Shown here: positions 26,349 through 34,520 of the stretch, in pieces
How the letters are laid out: each line of letters starts with the position of its first letter
Position numbering within the stretch: the first letter of the stretch is position 1
Assembly: GCA_050031985.1 (NCBI GenBank)
Contig: JBNAIG010000043.1
Location: 42,455-106,454, forward strand
DNA: 64,000 bases
DNA from: SZUA-368 sp028533045
GTDB lineage: Bacteria > Spirochaetota > Spirochaetia > DSM-2461
Reading direction: 5' to 3'
The notes under the pieces: model-generated
What the model saw: the letters and a program-made list of their open reading frames with translations, nothing else
Told to the model about the DNA's origin: nothing
Database searches by the model: none
Position numbers and translations under genes: made by a program

Positions 26349-28772
26349 TTATCGTTTAAGAGGGAAACCGCCCTTCTCCAAAGTAACCACAACCTTGTCC
26401 TCCGAAGCACGGAGAAACTCGGGGGTCAGGGTCTTTTCCCGGTCCAGGAAGGTGGTACGGATAGTAACCGCCTTCTCCTCTTCACTCATCTTAAAGACAT
26501 CCACAACCTTCACAGATTCGGCCTCTTTGATCTTGAGCTTGTTCATAACACGAAGAATATCGCCCACCGGCGTGCGGCTATCGGCCACAACGGTACAGTC
26601 GAAGTCACTGGAGGGGAACTTGGGCAGGGCCTGATACTTGGTCTTGTCCTTAATAGTCCGCTCCATGAAATCGGTAATATCGAACACAGCCACGGCCAGG
26701 TTACCTTTAATCTTGAACTGACGGGTCATTACAGGGTGGATCGTGTTAACAAATCCGCAGTTCTTACCCATCACCTTGATATTCAGGTACTCCGTAGGAT
26801 GGACTCCGGCCCAATCGGCGGGAATAAGAGGGTTGGCAAACTTCTCGTTCATCGGCTCAAACTGGGCGTTCAGGTTGAGCATGCTCATAAGAGGCTGCAT
26901 CACATTCAAAAGGTCCATGAAGGGGGATTCCTTCTTGTCAAAGAAAACCACGCCCAATTGGTAACGGTCCTGGCTGTAAGCCTCCCCTTCCAGCTCGACG
27001 TAGGAGCGGCCCATCTCAAAGAGACGGAAGGAGGGGAAGTTCTTCTGATTCTGGGCAGCCTTTTCCAGGAGAGTCGGCACCATGCTCGGACGCATACGGC
27101 TCAACTCGGGGGAAAGGGCGTTAACCAGGGTGAGTTTTTCATTCTTTACCGGCCAGCTGGCCTGATCGAGCAGCTTCTCCCCAATCATAGGATAGGTCAT
27201 CACTTCCAGAGCCCGGCCGTTGTAAACCATAAAGTCCTGAATCTTTCTCTGCATCTGTTTGGCTTCGCTCAGGCGGGTGGTCTCGGCGATGTTGATGGGG
27301 GAGACGGGGGTGATGTTGTCATAACCGATGATTCGGCCGATCTCCTCAATAATGTCCTCTTCGAACTCAATGTCCTTGGTGGCCCGGTAACTGGGCACTT
27401 CCACGGTGAGTTTGTCCCCGTGATGAATAACACGGAAGTCCAGGGCGTGGAGAATCTCGATAATCCGTTCGGCGCTGATGTCCTCGCCCAGAACCCGGGC
27501 AATTTTAGCGGCGGAACACTCGATTTTCAGTTCCTTGGTGGGCTGAATGGCGTCTTCCTGCATGGAGCCGACCACAACCGCTTCGGGGCAGCTCTCCTTA
27601 ACCAATTCAACCAGTCGCAGAATGGTCTGCTCCAAAAGGTTGGTATCCAGGCACTTCTCGTAGCGCTGGGAAGCGTCGGTTCTAAGGCCCAGGCGAACGC
27701 TGGTGCGGCGCACGTCCGCATCCTGCCAGTTGGCCGATTCCAGGAAAATCCGGGTAGTGCTGTCCTTAACGGAAGAGTCGAGCCCCCCCATGATTCCCCC
27801 GATACCGGAAAGACCTTCTCCGTCACACACCATGGTATCCGAAGCGATCATCTTTCGCTCCTGCTCGTCCAAAGTGGTAAAAATGCCGTCCTCGCCCATA
27901 CGGCGCACAAGGATTTTACCGCCCTTAATAGTATCCCGGTCATAAATATGGTTGGGCATACCCGTTTCGAGCATAACGTAGTTGGAAATATCGACAATGT
28001 TGTTAATGGGACGCATGCCGCAAGCATTGAGCCGGTCCTGCATCCACTGGGGACTGGGCTTTATGGTCACATTGTCCATAGAGAGGCCCTTAAAACCCAG
28101 ACAACAGGAGTCCCTGTCCACTTCAATAGTAACCGGGGGCTTCTCATCAGTATAAAGAGCCTTTAAGTCAGCCTTCCACTTGTCGGAGAAAACGTCCTTG
28201 AAGGGCTTACCGAAAACGGCGGCGAATTCCCGAGCCATGCCGTAGTGTCCCCACAGGTCGGGACGGTGGGTAATAGACTTGTTATCAATGTCAAAAATAA
28301 TATCGCTGTCCGCTCCCAGGTGATCAGCCAGACTCTGACCAATAACGGCGTTTTCGGGAAGAATCATCAGCCCTTCGTGGTCGTCGCTCAGGCCCAGTTC
28401 ATCTTCCGCACAAAGCATCCCTTCCGATTCGACACCGCGAATCTTCTTGGGAACCAGAGTAAAACCGCCGGGCAGAGTGGTACCAATACAGGCAAAAGGA
28501 ACCTTCTTCCCCACTGCAACGTTGCCCGCTCCGCAGACAACGCACTTCTCACCGGCGCCGGTCTCAAAGGTCACCAAATTCAGCTTGTCCGCATCGGGAT
28601 GCTTCTCGATACCGGTAATTTCTACAATTTTTACCGCCTTAAGGTGTTCCCCGGTGGTCTCAACCCCTTCCACTTCACAGGTGGCCAGGGTAAATTTCAC
28701 TCCCAGTTCGGCCGGAGTAATATCCTCGGGAAGTTCTACGTAATCTTTTATCCAGTTAATACTAATATTCAT
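26349..28772 (-). CDS. pheT: Phenylalanyl-tRNA synthetase beta subunit
   Basis: 807 residues, the full bacterial length. It begins INISINWIKDYVELP-like (Met-Asn-Ile-Ser), has the EMAP/tRNA-binding domain at about 40-150 (EITGIEKHPDADKLNL, KVPFACIGTTLPGG), the B3/B4 editing region in the middle, the B5 domain, and the C-terminal anticodon-binding FDX-ACB domain (about 715-807, FPSSDFDCTVV). With PheS it forms the alpha2-beta2 enzyme charging tRNA-Phe. It follows pheS by 11 bp and is co-transcribed under the leader-peptide attenuator upstream of pheS. Confidence 0.96.
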   Translation of the reverse strand: MNISINWIKDYVELPEDITPAELGVKFTLATCEVEGVETTGEHLKAVKIVEITGIEKHPDADKLNLVTFETGAGEKCVVCGAGNVAVGKKVPFACIGTTLPGGFTLVPKKIRGVESEGMLCAEDELGLSDDHEGLMILPENAVIGQSLADHLGADSDIIFDIDNKSITHRPDLWGHYGMAREFAAVFGKPFKDVFSDKWKADLKALYTDEKPPVTIEVDRDSCCLGFKGLSMDNVTIKPSPQWMQDRLNACGMRPINNIVDISNYVMLETGMPNHIYDRDTIKGGKILVRRMGEDGIFTTLDEQERKMIASDTMVCDGEGLSGIGGIMGGLDSSVKDSTTRIFLESANWQDADVRRTSVRLGLRTDASQRYEKCLDTNLLEQTILRLVELVKESCPEAVVVGSMQEDAIQPTKELKIECSAAKIARVLGEDISAERIIEILHALDFRVIHHGDKLTVEVPSYRATKDIEFEEDIIEEIGRIIGYDNITPVSPINIAETTRLSEAKQMQRKIQDFMVYNGRALEVMTYPMIGEKLLDQASWPVKNEKLTLVNALSPELSRMRPSMVPTLLEKAAQNQKNFPSFRLFEMGRSYVELEGEAYSQDRYQLGVVFFDKKESPFMDLLNVMQPLMSMLNLNAQFEPMNEKFANPLIPADWAGVHPTEYLNIKVMGKNCGFVNTIHPVMTRQFKIKGNLAVAVFDITDFMERTIKDKTKYQALPKFPSSDFDCTVVADSRTPVGDILRVMNKLKIKEAESVKVVDVFKMSEEEKAVTIRTTFLDREKTLTPEFLRASEDKVVVTLEKGGFPLKR

Positions 28773-28783
28773 TTATCTCTCCC

Positions 28784-29827
28784 CTAGTAAGCCTTGAACT
28801 GTTCCACAAAGCGCAAATCCCCGCCGTGGAGGTGGCGAATGTCGTCAATGTGATAGCGCATCATTACGAGCCGGTCCAGTCCCAAACCAAAGGCAAAACC
28901 GTTCCACTCATCCGGGTCGATTCCCCCGGCGCGGAGTACATTGGGATGGGTCATACCGCAGGGCAGAAGCTCCACCCAGCCGGTCTGTTTACAAACCTTA
29001 CAGCCCTTACCGCCGCAGATCAGACACTCAATATCCAGCTCAAAACCGGGTTCTACGAAGGGAAAGAATCCCGGGCGGAGACGCACATTAACATCCTGCC
29101 GGAAAATCTCGGAAAGGAGGGTTTTCATAAAGTAAATAAGGTTGGCCACGGAGATATCCTTGCCCACCATCATACCTTCCAGCTGATGAAAGGCCATTTC
29201 GTGGCTCGCATCGGTGGCTTCGCAGCGGAAAACCTTACCGGGTCCCACGAATTTAAAGGGAGGCTTGTGGGCTTCCATACCGCGCACCTGAATGGTGGAC
29301 GTGTGAGTCCGGAGAAGGTGCTCCATATCGGCAAACCAGAAGGTATCCTGCATATCACGGGCCGGATGGGTATCGGGAATGTTCAGAGCCCCGAAGTTGT
29401 GAAAATCGTCCTCGATATGGGGACCGTCGAGAATATCGAAACCCATGGAAATGAAGATATCCTCAATCTCACGCTGAATCAGGGTAACCGGATGAAAACC
29501 TGCGGAACGAAGCCCCTGAGCCTTTACCGCCTCGGTTAAAGAGATATCCTGCCAGCTCTTGGACAACTTGGCATTTACTTCGGCCGTCTCGATTTTCTGC
29601 AGCTGCTTCGTCAGGGAGTCCTGGATTTCCTGCTTAAACTCGTTAGCCTTGGCGCCGACGCTCTTCTTAACGTCCGCACTCGCCTCGCGCATCCCCTTGA
29701 GGATATCGTTCAGCTTACCCTTCTTTCCCAGATAGTCCGCCTTAAACTCGGCCAGACTATTCTGATCCTTCAAATCCTCCACGGACTTGCGGAACTCTTT
29801 CTGCAACTCTTCCAGCTTCTCCAGCAT
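28784..29827 (-). CDS. pheS: Phenylalanyl-tRNA synthetase alpha subunit
   Basis: 347 residues. An N-terminal coiled coil (about 1-90) binds tRNA. The class II catalytic core shows motif 2 (FRCEATDASHEMAFHQLEG) and motif 3 (GFAFGLGLDRLVMMRYHIDDIR). A cysteine-containing insert, CLICGGKGCKVCKQTGWVELLPCG, may form a small zinc site. It catalyses Phe-tRNA synthesis with PheT. TAAGGAG lies 6 nt before the ATG. The 170-bp leader holds a strong promoter, a Phe-rich leader ORF and two alternative hairpins, so expression is expected to rise when charged tRNA-Phe is scarce. Confidence 0.96.
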   Translation of the reverse strand: MLEKLEELQKEFRKSVEDLKDQNSLAEFKADYLGKKGKLNDILKGMREASADVKKSVGAKANEFKQEIQDSLTKQLQKIETAEVNAKLSKSWQDISLTEAVKAQGLRSAGFHPVTLIQREIEDIFISMGFDILDGPHIEDDFHNFGALNIPDTHPARDMQDTFWFADMEHLLRTHTSTIQVRGMEAHKPPFKFVGPGKVFRCEATDASHEMAFHQLEGMMVGKDISVANLIYFMKTLLSEIFRQDVNVRLRPGFFPFVEPGFELDIECLICGGKGCKVCKQTGWVELLPCGMTHPNVLRAGGIDPDEWNGFAFGLGLDRLVMMRYHIDDIRHLHGGDLRFVEQFKAY

Positions 29828-29844
29828 GGTATACTCCTTAGGAC

Positions 29845-29904
29845 AAAAAAAAGACCCCCTTGAGGGAGCCGCTATTTACCGATTTACGATCAGGACTCCC
29901 TCAA
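29845..29904 (-). promoter_or_regulatory. pheST attenuator: competing antiterminator and terminator hairpins
   Basis: On the minus strand TTGAGGGAG (29904-29896) can pair with CTCCCTCAA (29868-29860). The second arm also belongs to GGCTCCC, loop TCAA, GGGGGTC (29870-29853), a 7-bp stem with two G-U pairs followed by eight T (29852-29845), which is a Rho-independent terminator. The two structures exclude each other. The leader ORF stop codon (29903-29901) lies inside the first arm, so a ribosome that reaches it would block the antiterminator. Confidence 0.85.
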
Positions 29905-29966
29905 CAACCTTTTCCAAAAAAGAAAAAAGAGAAAAAAAAGCTAAAAAAGAAAGTGGTTCCTGTCAT
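29901..29966 (-). CDS. pheL: pheST leader peptide (Phe-rich, 21 residues)
   Basis: A 21-codon ORF, starting ATG-ACA-GGA and ending TGA, with ten phenylalanine codons in three clusters (3, 3 and 4) separated by single serines; the first four residues after Met are TGTT and the last four are GKGC. It begins about 11 nt downstream of the TATAAT box, so its leader is very short. Ribosome stalling in the Phe clusters would leave the first arm of the antiterminator free. The layout matches the classical attenuators of enterobacterial pheST, but the peptide sequence is unrelated. The symbol is used by analogy. Confidence 0.85.
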   Translation of the reverse strand: MTGTTFFFSFFFSFFFFGKGC

Positions 29967-29976
29967 ATTCTTTTCC

Positions 29977-30004
29977 ATTATAGGGATATGGGAGATTGTG
30001 TCAA
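29977..30004 (-). promoter_or_regulatory. pheST promoter
   Basis: TTGACA (30004-29999), a 16-nt spacer and TATAAT (29982-29977): both hexamers match the sigma-70 consensus exactly. Expected transcription start is near 29970, just before the leader peptide ATG. Confidence 0.88.
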
Positions 30005-30008
30005 TTGT

Positions 30009-30170
30009 TCCGGCGGGGTAAGGGGATTTTTAATTGTTCAGCCGGCAAACCCGGGGCCTGACGCCCCCGGCCGGGCTTTCCCCTCCAATTCGCTCATCCC
30101 GCCCGCTCATCCGGCTACCTCCGGGCCGCCGGGCGTACGGGGCTCATTTCTGGTCCAATCCCTGTTTGGA
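30009..30170. repeat. GC-rich intergenic island 2
   Basis: A GC-rich stretch between the pheST promoter and the end of vapC. It contains CCGGCAAACCCGGGGCC, CGCCCCCGGCCGGGC, CTCCAATTCGCTCATCC and CTCCGGGCCGCCGGGCG. The last two resemble CTCCAATTGCTCACTCGG in island 4 and CTCCGGGCCGGCCGCCG in island 3. No gene is seen in it. Confidence 0.45.
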
Positions 30171-30174
30171 ACAG

Positions 30175-30609
30175 TCAGATAATTGAAACGACTCGGGATT
30201 CCCATTTCGTTCCGGCCAAAGCATTCACTATCTTTCTGTCCATGGTGGCAAGATACCCTTCATGTGAATCGGCCAGCATGACAAGATAGGCATCGGTAAC
30301 CTGCCGGTGCCCCTCCATGAGACGTCCCGGTCTTTCCGATAGAGCGAAATCTATAGCATCGGCCCAAAAATGATGCCCCTCCATTAATGTCAAATGTCTT
30401 AAAAGTTCACATGCCGTTTCTGGTGATGCCGGCCCTTCCATGATAACTGGATTCGCCGAAATCCTGATGAATCCCGTTTGTGTAACAGGACAGCTGGCCC
30501 AATCATGACGTCCCGTCTCATTGAACCACTCCCGGCTTCTCAGATGATGCTCATGATTAGGCCAGGCCAGAGCAATCAAAAGGTTAACATCGAGCAAGGC
30601 CGTACTCAC
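30175..30609 (-). CDS. vapC: VapC-type PIN-domain toxin
   Basis: 144 residues. PIN-domain features: first acidic residue in STALLDVNLLIALAW (Asp7), the polar TQTGFIRI turn, QVTDAYLVMLADSH and the late acidic residue in LATMDRKI. Such proteins are Mg2+-dependent RNases, usually inhibited by the partner antitoxin. The start ATG overlaps the antitoxin stop codon by four bases (ATGA), the usual coupling in these pairs. The RNA target is not predictable. Confidence 0.85.
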   Translation of the reverse strand: MSTALLDVNLLIALAWPNHEHHLRSREWFNETGRHDWASCPVTQTGFIRISANPVIMEGPASPETACELLRHLTLMEGHHFWADAIDFALSERPGRLMEGHRQVTDAYLVMLADSHEGYLATMDRKIVNALAGTKWESRVVSII

Positions 30610-30830
30610 ACTTCATCCTCTGCCGACTTAATATCTTCCATGGATATGGTACGGGCCCCTTCGCGTACCTCGAATACAGGTAAACCTTCCTTAAAATCAT
30701 AGGTTGTTTTTCTCTCCAGACCGGTTCTAAGCAGATCGGAAACAACATCGCCCATGGTGGATTTTCTTAAATCGGCCATGCTTTTTAGAGTACTTACAAG
30801 ATCATCATCTATGTTTATAGTCGTCCGCAT
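30606..30830 (-). CDS. vapB: VapB-type antitoxin (ribbon-helix-helix)
   Basis: 74 residues. MRTTINIDDDLVSTLKSMADLRKSTMGDVVSDLLRTGL-type sequence: an N-terminal strand and two helices of a ribbon-helix-helix DNA-binding domain (the first 45 residues), then an acidic toxin-binding tail (FEVREGARTISMEDI). It should neutralise VapC and repress the operon. The promoter carries the perfect palindrome CATCATGATG (30852-30861) between -35 and -10, a likely operator. The ATG is only 6 nt from the -10 box, so the mRNA seems leaderless. Confidence 0.85.
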   Translation of the reverse strand: MRTTINIDDDLVSTLKSMADLRKSTMGDVVSDLLRTGLERKTTYDFKEGLPVFEVREGARTISMEDIKSAEDEV

Positions 30831-30836
30831 AACAAC

Positions 30837-30865
30837 ATCATAACATCACTTCATCATGATGTCAA
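30837..30865 (-). promoter_or_regulatory. vapBC promoter with operator palindrome, leaderless arrangement
   Basis: TTGACA (30865-30860), a 17-nt spacer and TATGAT (30842-30837), then 6 nt to the vapB ATG. CATCATGATG at 30852-30861 overlaps the -35 and spacer and is a candidate VapB site. Confidence 0.75.
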
Positions 30866-30889
30866 ATTCGATCAGCCTATCCCCCAACC

Positions 30890-30919
30890 TTGACAACACC
30901 CCCTTCCCCCACCTATACC
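30890..30919 (+). promoter_or_regulatory. Promoter of the MFS gene, leaderless arrangement
   Basis: TTGACA (30890-30895), 18 nt, TATACC (30914-30919), then 6 nt to ATG 30926. No Shine-Dalgarno. Confidence 0.65.
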
Positions 30920-30925
30920 TAAACA

Positions 30926-32167
30926 ATGAACCGGGACAATCAAAACATGACCGCCTTTCTCTGGCACGCTTCACTTCTGGCCGTTACCGTGACGTTTACG
31001 GACATTAACACGGTCCTCCCCGCCATGATTCTGGGTATGGGAGGAAGCAATTTTCACTTGGGTATCCTCACAGGCATTATGGTGGGCCTCCCCCTGGCGG
31101 GGCAGCTCCTCTTCGCCGGTTTTCTCCACACCCGGAACCGGAAGAAACCCTTCCTCCTCTCCGGCATCTACCTGCGGGTTGCCGCCCTCTCTCTCCTTAC
31201 CTTCTTCATTGCCTGGAACGGTTTTGACAAACTGAGCACACTTTTGGCAGGAATCTACGCAGCCCTGGTCATATTCACCCTCAGCGGAGCTTTCGCCGGT
31301 ATAAGCTATACCAGCCTGGTGGGCAAATCCTTCGCAGGCGGTCTGCGCCGCAGCTTTGTTCTTCGAAAACAGGCCATCTCCTCTACGGGAATACTCCTTT
31401 CCGCCCTGGCCACTCGCCTCATCATGGGCCGCACAAGCAACAGCTATCCCCTGCTCTTTGGCCTCTCCGCTGCGGCCCTCCTTCTGGCAAGCGGCGGCTT
31501 CCTCTTTCTCCATGAAGAGACAGAAGCAAAACCGGCCAGTAAACTAACCGGCCGGAAAATTCTCCGGCTCATTCCCGGGTATCTCAAAAAAGATCCCACC
31601 CTGGCCCGTTATGTCCTGGTTTCCAATCTCCTGGGATTTGGCACAGTTCTCCTCCCCTTCTACATGGCCCTGGGCAAAGAGACCTACCGTTTTGACGGTT
31701 CCATGACGGGAAATCTGGTTCTCATACAGATTGGGGGAATGATACTGGGGAACTTCCTCTGGCCCAGGATAACAAAAAAGAGGGGCTTTAAGGGGATGTT
31801 ATTTCTCTGGAGTATTTTGGGGATTATTACACCACCGGCAGCCCTTCTGGCATCGCGCCATCTGCCTCTGGAGGGATTCCTTCCCCTCTTCCTGCTTACA
31901 GGACTCTATTTGGGAGCACAAAAACTCACATCGGAAGCGGTGGTTATGGAAATAAGCAATGAAGAAAACCGGGCTCTTTATACGGGAATCATCGGAAGCT
32001 TTAATATATCTCTGGCTCTTTTTCCCATTCTAGCGGGAAGCCTCATAGGAAAAATCGGCTTTAGCCCCATCTTCCTCTTCGCTGCTCTCTCCGCCTTCGC
32101 AGCCCGGGTTTTAATTCAGGGAATGATCTGTCCTATTGACCGGAAAGGAGAGGAAGCTCCTCGCTAA
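30926..32167 (+). CDS. Major facilitator superfamily transporter
   Basis: 413 residues with about twelve hydrophobic helices. The loop between helices 2 and 3 has FAGFLHTRNRKKPFLLSG, a variant of the MFS loop motif. It is an inner-membrane secondary carrier; the first half has weak similarity to drug or sugar effluxers, but no substrate signature is seen. Its last 35 bases overlap the 3' end of the convergent histidine kinase gene, so both stop codons lie within the other gene. The promoter is strong and the mRNA is probably leaderless. Confidence 0.8.
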   Translation: MNRDNQNMTAFLWHASLLAVTVTFTDINTVLPAMILGMGGSNFHLGILTGIMVGLPLAGQLLFAGFLHTRNRKKPFLLSGIYLRVAALSLLTFFIAWNGFDKLSTLLAGIYAALVIFTLSGAFAGISYTSLVGKSFAGGLRRSFVLRKQAISSTGILLSALATRLIMGRTSNSYPLLFGLSAAALLLASGGFLFLHEETEAKPASKLTGRKILRLIPGYLKKDPTLARYVLVSNLLGFGTVLLPFYMALGKETYRFDGSMTGNLVLIQIGGMILGNFLWPRITKKRGFKGMLFLWSILGIITPPAALLASRHLPLEGFLPLFLLTGLYLGAQKLTSEAVVMEISNEENRALYTGIIGSFNISLALFPILAGSLIGKIGFSPIFLFAALSAFAARVLIQGMICPIDRKGEEAPR

Positions 32168-34079
32168 CAGACTCTTCCGACACAGGAAGGTAAACATGGA
32201 AAGCGGTCCCCTCTCCCAGTTCGCTCTCCACAGTTATCTCACCCCCGTGTTCCTGCACGATTCCATAAACCACGGCCAGCCCCAAACCGGTACCCTGCCC
32301 GGGCCCCTTTGTGGAAAAATAGGGATCAAAGATTTTCTCCATAACCTCTTTAGACATCCCTACCCCATTATCACTAACGCTAATCCGGGCCCAGCGCCCT
32401 TCTTCCAAAAAGCCGACAAGAGGAGAATCGGGCTCAACGGAAATCTCACACAGCTCAACACAAACCCTTCCGGAACGGTTTTCCAGAGCATGAAAGGCAT
32501 TATTCACCATATTTATAACAATCTGATGAATCTGGGTTGGATCCGCCTTTATTCCGCCGCAGTCCCCTTCCAGATCAAAATGCAAATCCACACTCAAAGG
32601 AACTGCCGAGCGCATCAACCTCTGAATCTCGTCCATAAGGGGATGAAGACGGATTAAACTCACCCGTCTATGACTCTTCCGGCTAAAAGCCAATATCTGC
32701 CTAACAAGATTGGCCCCCCGGCCGCTGGCAAGAAAAATATCCCGGGCCTTGTGCCACGATTCGGACTCCTCCGGTAACTCCTCCATAAGCAGCTCGGCCA
32801 GCCCCATCACAGGGGTCAGAAGATTATTGAAGTCATGGGCGATTCCCCCGGCCACACTTCCCAAAGCTTCCATCTTTCGGGCCTGCTTAAGCTCCTCGGC
32901 TATCTGATTTTTTTCCGTGATATCCCGGGTAAAGCAAAAGAAATCATCCTCCTCCGGGCGATATTGGACAATAAGTTCCACCTCTACGGTACTACCGTCC
33001 TTACGTTTCAGGACAGTCTCAAACTGGGCATACCCTTCGTCCCGTATGCTTTGCCGACGTACCTCCATCTCATCGGGAGTCTCCAGGGCCTCGACATCCC
33101 AGATTTCCCTATTCAGAAGCTCCTCTTCTGAATAGCCCAGAAGCCGGCAATAGGCCTCATTCACTTCAAGAAACTGTCCGGCCCGGTTAGCCCTGTGAAA
33201 CCCATCCCGAGTCGTTTTAAGGATGGAGCGGTAGAGTTTTTCCCGTTTTACAAGGGCTTCTTCCGTCTGGCGTAAATCGGTAATATCATGATGAATGCCG
33301 ATAATTCCTTCCGGCTCCCCCTCACTATTCAGCTTTACTTCCGCCTGGTCATTATGTATGCGAATGGAACCGTCCGGAAAAAGCAGGCGATAGGTCTCAT
33401 TAAATAGCCCCCCCCCTTTAAAGGAATCCTCCAGGGATTGCTCCACCCGCGCCCTGTCGTCGGGATGAACCGCAGAGAAGTACTCCTCAAGGGAAATCCC
33501 CCTCTCATCGTAGGGCAGTCCCAAAAGACGGAAAGATTCCTCCGAACAGTAGGCCCGCTCCGATTTTCCGTCCCAGGACCAGCTTCCCATCTTCCCCACG
33601 CGCTGGGATTCGACAAGGAAATTCCGGCTTTCCTCCAGATTACAGTGGGCTTTTCGAAGGTCTTCCAGGGTATCTTTCAGTTCTTTTTGATTTTTAAGGT
33701 AATTTTCTTCCAGGCGGTGAAATTCCGTAATATCCTCCATAAAGGAGATTGCCCCGGTCACCTCTTCCCCTTTAAAAAGAGGATTTATACGCACCCGGAC
33801 CCGCCTCAGTTCTCCGTCGGCCCGGACAAGTTCGCACTCCACCCGCTCCATAGACTCACCTGAATCCATAACTTGAATAAGAGGACAGAAGGCGGCGCAG
33901 CCCTTACCCTCTCTTCCCATAATATGATGACAGGAGAGGCCCGACAAGGCTAAGGAAGGGAGCTTATTCAGCTCTTCCGCCGCTTTATTGTGAAATATGA
34001 GTTTCTTATTTCTATCCCAGACGTAAACGGCTTCACCCATTCCGTCCAAGATGCGATGTTGATATGAATTGATATCCAT
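32133..34079 (-). CDS. Soluble histidine kinase with three PAS domains
   Basis: 648 residues from ATG 34079. Three PAS regions (about 5-125, 170-290, 295-410) precede a phosphoacceptor helix with GGIAHDFNNLLTP and HATPase_c (NMVNNAFHAL, GTGLGLAVVYGIVQEHGG). There is no receiver or membrane segment. The first PAS contains the cysteine-rich stretch CHHIMGREGKGCAAFC, a possible redox or Fe-S site. A longer frame to a TTG at 34115 was rejected, because that TTG is the first base triplet of the -35 box. A separate response regulator must receive the phosphoryl group. Confidence 0.87.
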   Translation of the reverse strand: MDINSYQHRILDGMGEAVYVWDRNKKLIFHNKAAEELNKLPSLALSGLSCHHIMGREGKGCAAFCPLIQVMDSGESMERVECELVRADGELRRVRVRINPLFKGEEVTGAISFMEDITEFHRLEENYLKNQKELKDTLEDLRKAHCNLEESRNFLVESQRVGKMGSWSWDGKSERAYCSEESFRLLGLPYDERGISLEEYFSAVHPDDRARVEQSLEDSFKGGGLFNETYRLLFPDGSIRIHNDQAEVKLNSEGEPEGIIGIHHDITDLRQTEEALVKREKLYRSILKTTRDGFHRANRAGQFLEVNEAYCRLLGYSEEELLNREIWDVEALETPDEMEVRRQSIRDEGYAQFETVLKRKDGSTVEVELIVQYRPEEDDFFCFTRDITEKNQIAEELKQARKMEALGSVAGGIAHDFNNLLTPVMGLAELLMEELPEESESWHKARDIFLASGRGANLVRQILAFSRKSHRRVSLIRLHPLMDEIQRLMRSAVPLSVDLHFDLEGDCGGIKADPTQIHQIVINMVNNAFHALENRSGRVCVELCEISVEPDSPLVGFLEEGRWARISVSDNGVGMSKEVMEKIFDPYFSTKGPGQGTGLGLAVVYGIVQEHGGEITVESELGEGTAFHVYLPVSEESVSEELPLLSGQ

Positions 34080-34086
34080 GGGAAGA

Positions 34087-34115
34087 ATTATAAGAATGAC
34101 AGGACCGGAAGTCAA
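34087..34115 (-). promoter_or_regulatory. Promoter of the PAS kinase, leaderless arrangement
   Basis: TTGACT (34115-34110), a 17-nt spacer and a consensus TATAAT (34092-34087), then TCTTCCC and the ATG at 34079. Transcription should begin at or within about two bases of the start codon. Confidence 0.75.
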
Positions 34116-34223
34116 ATGAAGGTAAATAGGGTTCTCAATAATTCAAAATCCGGCCCTGTCAGAAATTATTATAGAGCTCCCATGGGGCAGATGAATGACA
34201 GGTTTGTGACGATCCCGTGAAAT

Positions 34224-34511
34224 TTACTCTTCCGCCGGTTGATGCAGGGTCAAACCCTTCTGATGAAGAAGCACATCCACCATCTTCTTCCGACCCGAGC
34301 CCAGAAGACGCTGCACCGTTCCCCGGGAGATTCCCATGGCTTCGGCCGCTTCGATTTGGCTCAAACCGTCGTAATCGCAAAGACGGAGAGCCTCAAATTC
34401 ATCGAGCATGAGATCTTCTATAATCAGTTCACACCCCCGCACGCCGGAGGGCTTAAAAAGCCTTTCTCCTTCAATGCGGCGGCAATTTCTAACTTTCAGT
34501 TTTCGAGGCAT
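34224..34511 (-). CDS. DUF134 DNA-binding protein
   Basis: 95 residues. It matches the DUF134 pattern: MPRKLKVRNCRRI, GCELIIEDLMLDEFEALRLCDYDGLSQIEAAEAMGISRGTVQRLLGSGRKK. The second part is a sigma-70-region-4-like helix-turn-helix. DUF134 proteins often sit beside NifX-like and MinD-like Fe-S genes, as here: it is the last gene of that operon, 9 bases after the second MinD gene. It is the natural candidate to bind the TGCATATGCA palindrome upstream of the operon. That role is inferred. Confidence 0.85.
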   Translation of the reverse strand: MPRKLKVRNCRRIEGERLFKPSGVRGCELIIEDLMLDEFEALRLCDYDGLSQIEAAEAMGISRGTVQRLLGSGRKKMVDVLLHQKGLTLHQPAEE

Positions 34512-34520
34512 AAAGCTATA

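Noticed and set aside
26235..28166. A 643-codon open frame on the plus strand
   Set aside because: It lies antisense to pheT, which is a clear full-length gene. The long frame follows from codon bias of pheT and has no recognisable domain.
34113..34115. TTG 34115 as the start of the PAS kinase
   Set aside because: The TTG is part of the -35 hexamer TTGACT; ATG 34079 is the sensible start.
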